Source of the DNA: CAZMCC01 sp964564695
Lineage (GTDB): Bacteria; Planctomycetota; Phycisphaerae; Phycisphaerales; UBA1924
Length of the DNA stretch: 25,152 bases
Direction of reading: 5' to 3'
NCBI GenBank assembly: GCA_964564695.1
Contig: CAZMCC010000058.1
Coordinates: 1-25,152 of the forward strand
This document shows positions 24,036 to 25,152 of this stretch, piece after piece (within the stretch, counting starts at the first letter, position 1; each line of letters starts with the position of its first letter). A program made the position numbers and the translations under genes. The notes beneath the pieces are model-generated. The model was not told where the DNA came from. It saw only the letters and a list, made by a program, of their open reading frames with translations, and did not search any database.

Positions 24036-25152
24036 ATGGCTCGCATGCAGATTCGTGACCGTTCGGCTTGGGCGTTTATCGCCGCGGCCGGTATGGCCGT
24101 GTCCCTGTGTGGTATCGCCGCGGCCCAGCAGGCAGAGCAGACCCAGCCAAACCCCGCTCCGGCGACGACCGCCCCGGCGGCTGAGACCCAAGCACCCGGT
24201 CAGGGTGGCCCCGAAGCGACCCCGGGCGTCGTGACCGACGGGAAGATCAACACCCCGGGCGTGATTGTCGCGGTGAAGGGCAAGGTTCAGTACCGCACCG
24301 CCCCGGACCAGCCGTGGAAGCCGGCCGTGGCCGGGCAGATGGTAGAGCAGGGCGTCGAGTTCCGCACAGGCGTGCAGAGCGCGGTGCAGATCCGCATCGG
24401 CGCGACGCAGATCATCACGATCGACAAGATCGCCGCGGCGAAGATCCCGCAGGCGCAGAACATCAACGGCAAGGAGACGACGAAGATCGAGGTGCCCTTC
24501 GGGCGCGTGAGCTTCGACGTCGACTCGACGAAGGTCGCCAACGACGTGCAGATCAAGGCGCCCGACGCGACGCTCGCGGTCAAGGGCACCAAGGGCTTCA
24601 TCGAAACGTCCCAGGGCTACGCGACCCGCGCGGGCGGCGCGCGTGACAATACAGGGCGCATCGAGGTGACCTACGGCCAGACCGGCGTCACTCCGAGCGC
24701 CACCGCGACGATGACCCGCGCTGAGCGCACCGACTCGGGCACGCAGAACCCGGCGAAGAACAAGGATCAGTCGGCGTTCGTGGACACCGCGGAGACGCGG
24801 GCCCGCGAAGACGGCGAGGCGAAAGTGGCGCAGCGTGCGACGGGCGGCGGCGACGCCGTCGTCGTGAACGTGGGCACGCAGGACAAGTCCTCCGAGACGT
24901 CGGGCAACCGCCCGCCGATTCTGCCTCCGGCCCCGCCGGAAGAGCCGGTCGTGACGCCTCCGCCTCCTCCGATTGACGTGCCGGTCGAGACGCCCCCCAC
25001 GCCTGAGACGCCGATGTACGGCGTCAAGTACCGCCCCGGCAACAGCAGCGGCGCGAGCGTGAAGCAGATCAACCACAACCCCGGTGGCGGCGGCGGCGGC
25101 GGTGGCGGTGGCGGTGGCGGTGGCGGCGGTGGCGGCGGTGGCGGTGGCGGCG
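24036..25152 (+). CDS. Exported FecR-domain protein, incomplete at the window edge
   Basis: The frame is open for 372 codons and has no stop before the window ends. A signal peptide (about 1-30, ending IAAAQ) is followed by a Gln/Pro/Ala-rich linker. An FecR-like domain lies at about 70-210 (VKGKVQYRTAPDQPWKPAVAGQMVEQGVEFRTG, GRVSFDV, IKAPDATLAVKGTKGFIE). FecR-type modules typically sit in the periplasm and read out the state of outer-membrane components. Then come a charged region, a proline-rich region (PPILPPAPPEEPVVTPPPPP) and a run of at least 23 Gly at the end. GGAGAGG lies about 7 bases before the ATG. It starts 26 bases after the CHASE2 cyclase gene. The FecR domain and the cyclase's CHASE2 domain would both face the periplasm, so they may interact. 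Confidence 0.85.
   Translation, partial: MARMQIRDRSAWAFIAAAGMAVSLCGIAAAQQAEQTQPNPAPATTAPAAETQAPGQGGPEATPGVVTDGKINTPGVIVAVKGKVQYRTAPDQPWKPAVAGQMVEQGVEFRTGVQSAVQIRIGATQIITIDKIAAAKIPQAQNINGKETTKIEVPFGRVSFDVDSTKVANDVQIKAPDATLAVKGTKGFIETSQGYATRAGGARDNTGRIEVTYGQTGVTPSATATMTRAERTDSGTQNPAKNKDQSAFVDTAETRAREDGEAKVAQRATGGGDAVVVNVGTQDKSSETSGNRPPILPPAPPEEPVVTPPPPPIDVPVETPPTPETPMYGVKYRPGNSSGASVKQINHNPGGGGGGGGGGGGGGGGGGGGGGG
25083..25152 (+). repeat. GGY trinucleotide repeat coding polyglycine
   Basis: From 25083 to the window edge the sequence is only GGT and GGC codons in mixed order, 23 complete codons in frame with the FecR gene. It is probably longer beyond the window. Mixed codons limit slippage but long tracts of this kind are often misassembled or length-variable. 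Confidence 0.85.

Noticed and set aside
25083..25152. CRISPR-like or tandem non-coding repeat at the right edge
   Set aside because: The repeat unit is a single codon pattern in frame with the FecR gene and there are no spacers.

Overview
The window is very GC-rich (roughly 70 percent) bacterial chromosome. The best taxonomic guess is the Planctomycetota, probably the class Phycisphaerae. This rests on a secreted protein with a PEP-CTERM-like tail (PAPG, hydrophobic stretch, RRRR), a large FG-GAP/VCBS surface protein, several lipoproteins, outer-membrane systems (TolC-type channel and a beta-barrel protein), frequent GTG/TTG starts, and two families of short interspersed repeats. I could not test this by database search. 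I see no phage, insertion sequence, CRISPR array or rRNA. The gene density is ordinary and no gap without a gene exceeds 300 bases.

Left part (1-9.8 kb). On the minus strand is a pterin-4a-carbinolamine dehydratase. On the plus strand follow glutamyl-Q tRNA(Asp) synthetase, a DUF192 protein that overlaps it, and a SpoIIE/RsbU-type phosphatase. Next come a PEP-CTERM/DUF4394-like exported protein (minus), a small lipoprotein (plus), a DoxX-like membrane protein (minus), an FG-GAP repeat protein (minus), an ABC1/UbiB-type kinase-like protein (plus) and a protein with a Lys/Ala/Pro-rich, histone-H1-like tail (minus). A REP-like repeat sits at the 3' end of three of these genes. In two of them its first bases form the stop codon.

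Middle part (9.9-18.1 kb). An ArsR-type regulator faces a strong 20-bp palindrome that is probably its own operator. A tRNA-Leu(UAA) lies 6 nt behind a tripartite efflux locus. In that locus tetR, a TolC-type lipoprotein channel and an RND pump are transcribed leftward with GTGA stop/start overlaps. The membrane-fusion adaptor is transcribed rightward. A palindromic candidate TetR operator lies in the short shared regulatory region. The channel gene has swallowed a second repeat family in frame at its 3' end. A GNAT acetyltransferase follows, convergent with the adaptor.

Right part (18.2-25.15 kb). Four plus-strand genes lie close together: an outer-membrane beta-barrel protein, a lipoprotein of unknown function, a CHASE2-domain adenylate cyclase with a large insert in its sensor domain, and an exported FecR-domain protein with a proline-rich region and at least 23 consecutive glycines running off the window. 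I read this as a candidate cell-envelope sensing operon that controls cAMP production. It is the most interesting system here. The grouping is directly visible; the shared function is inference.
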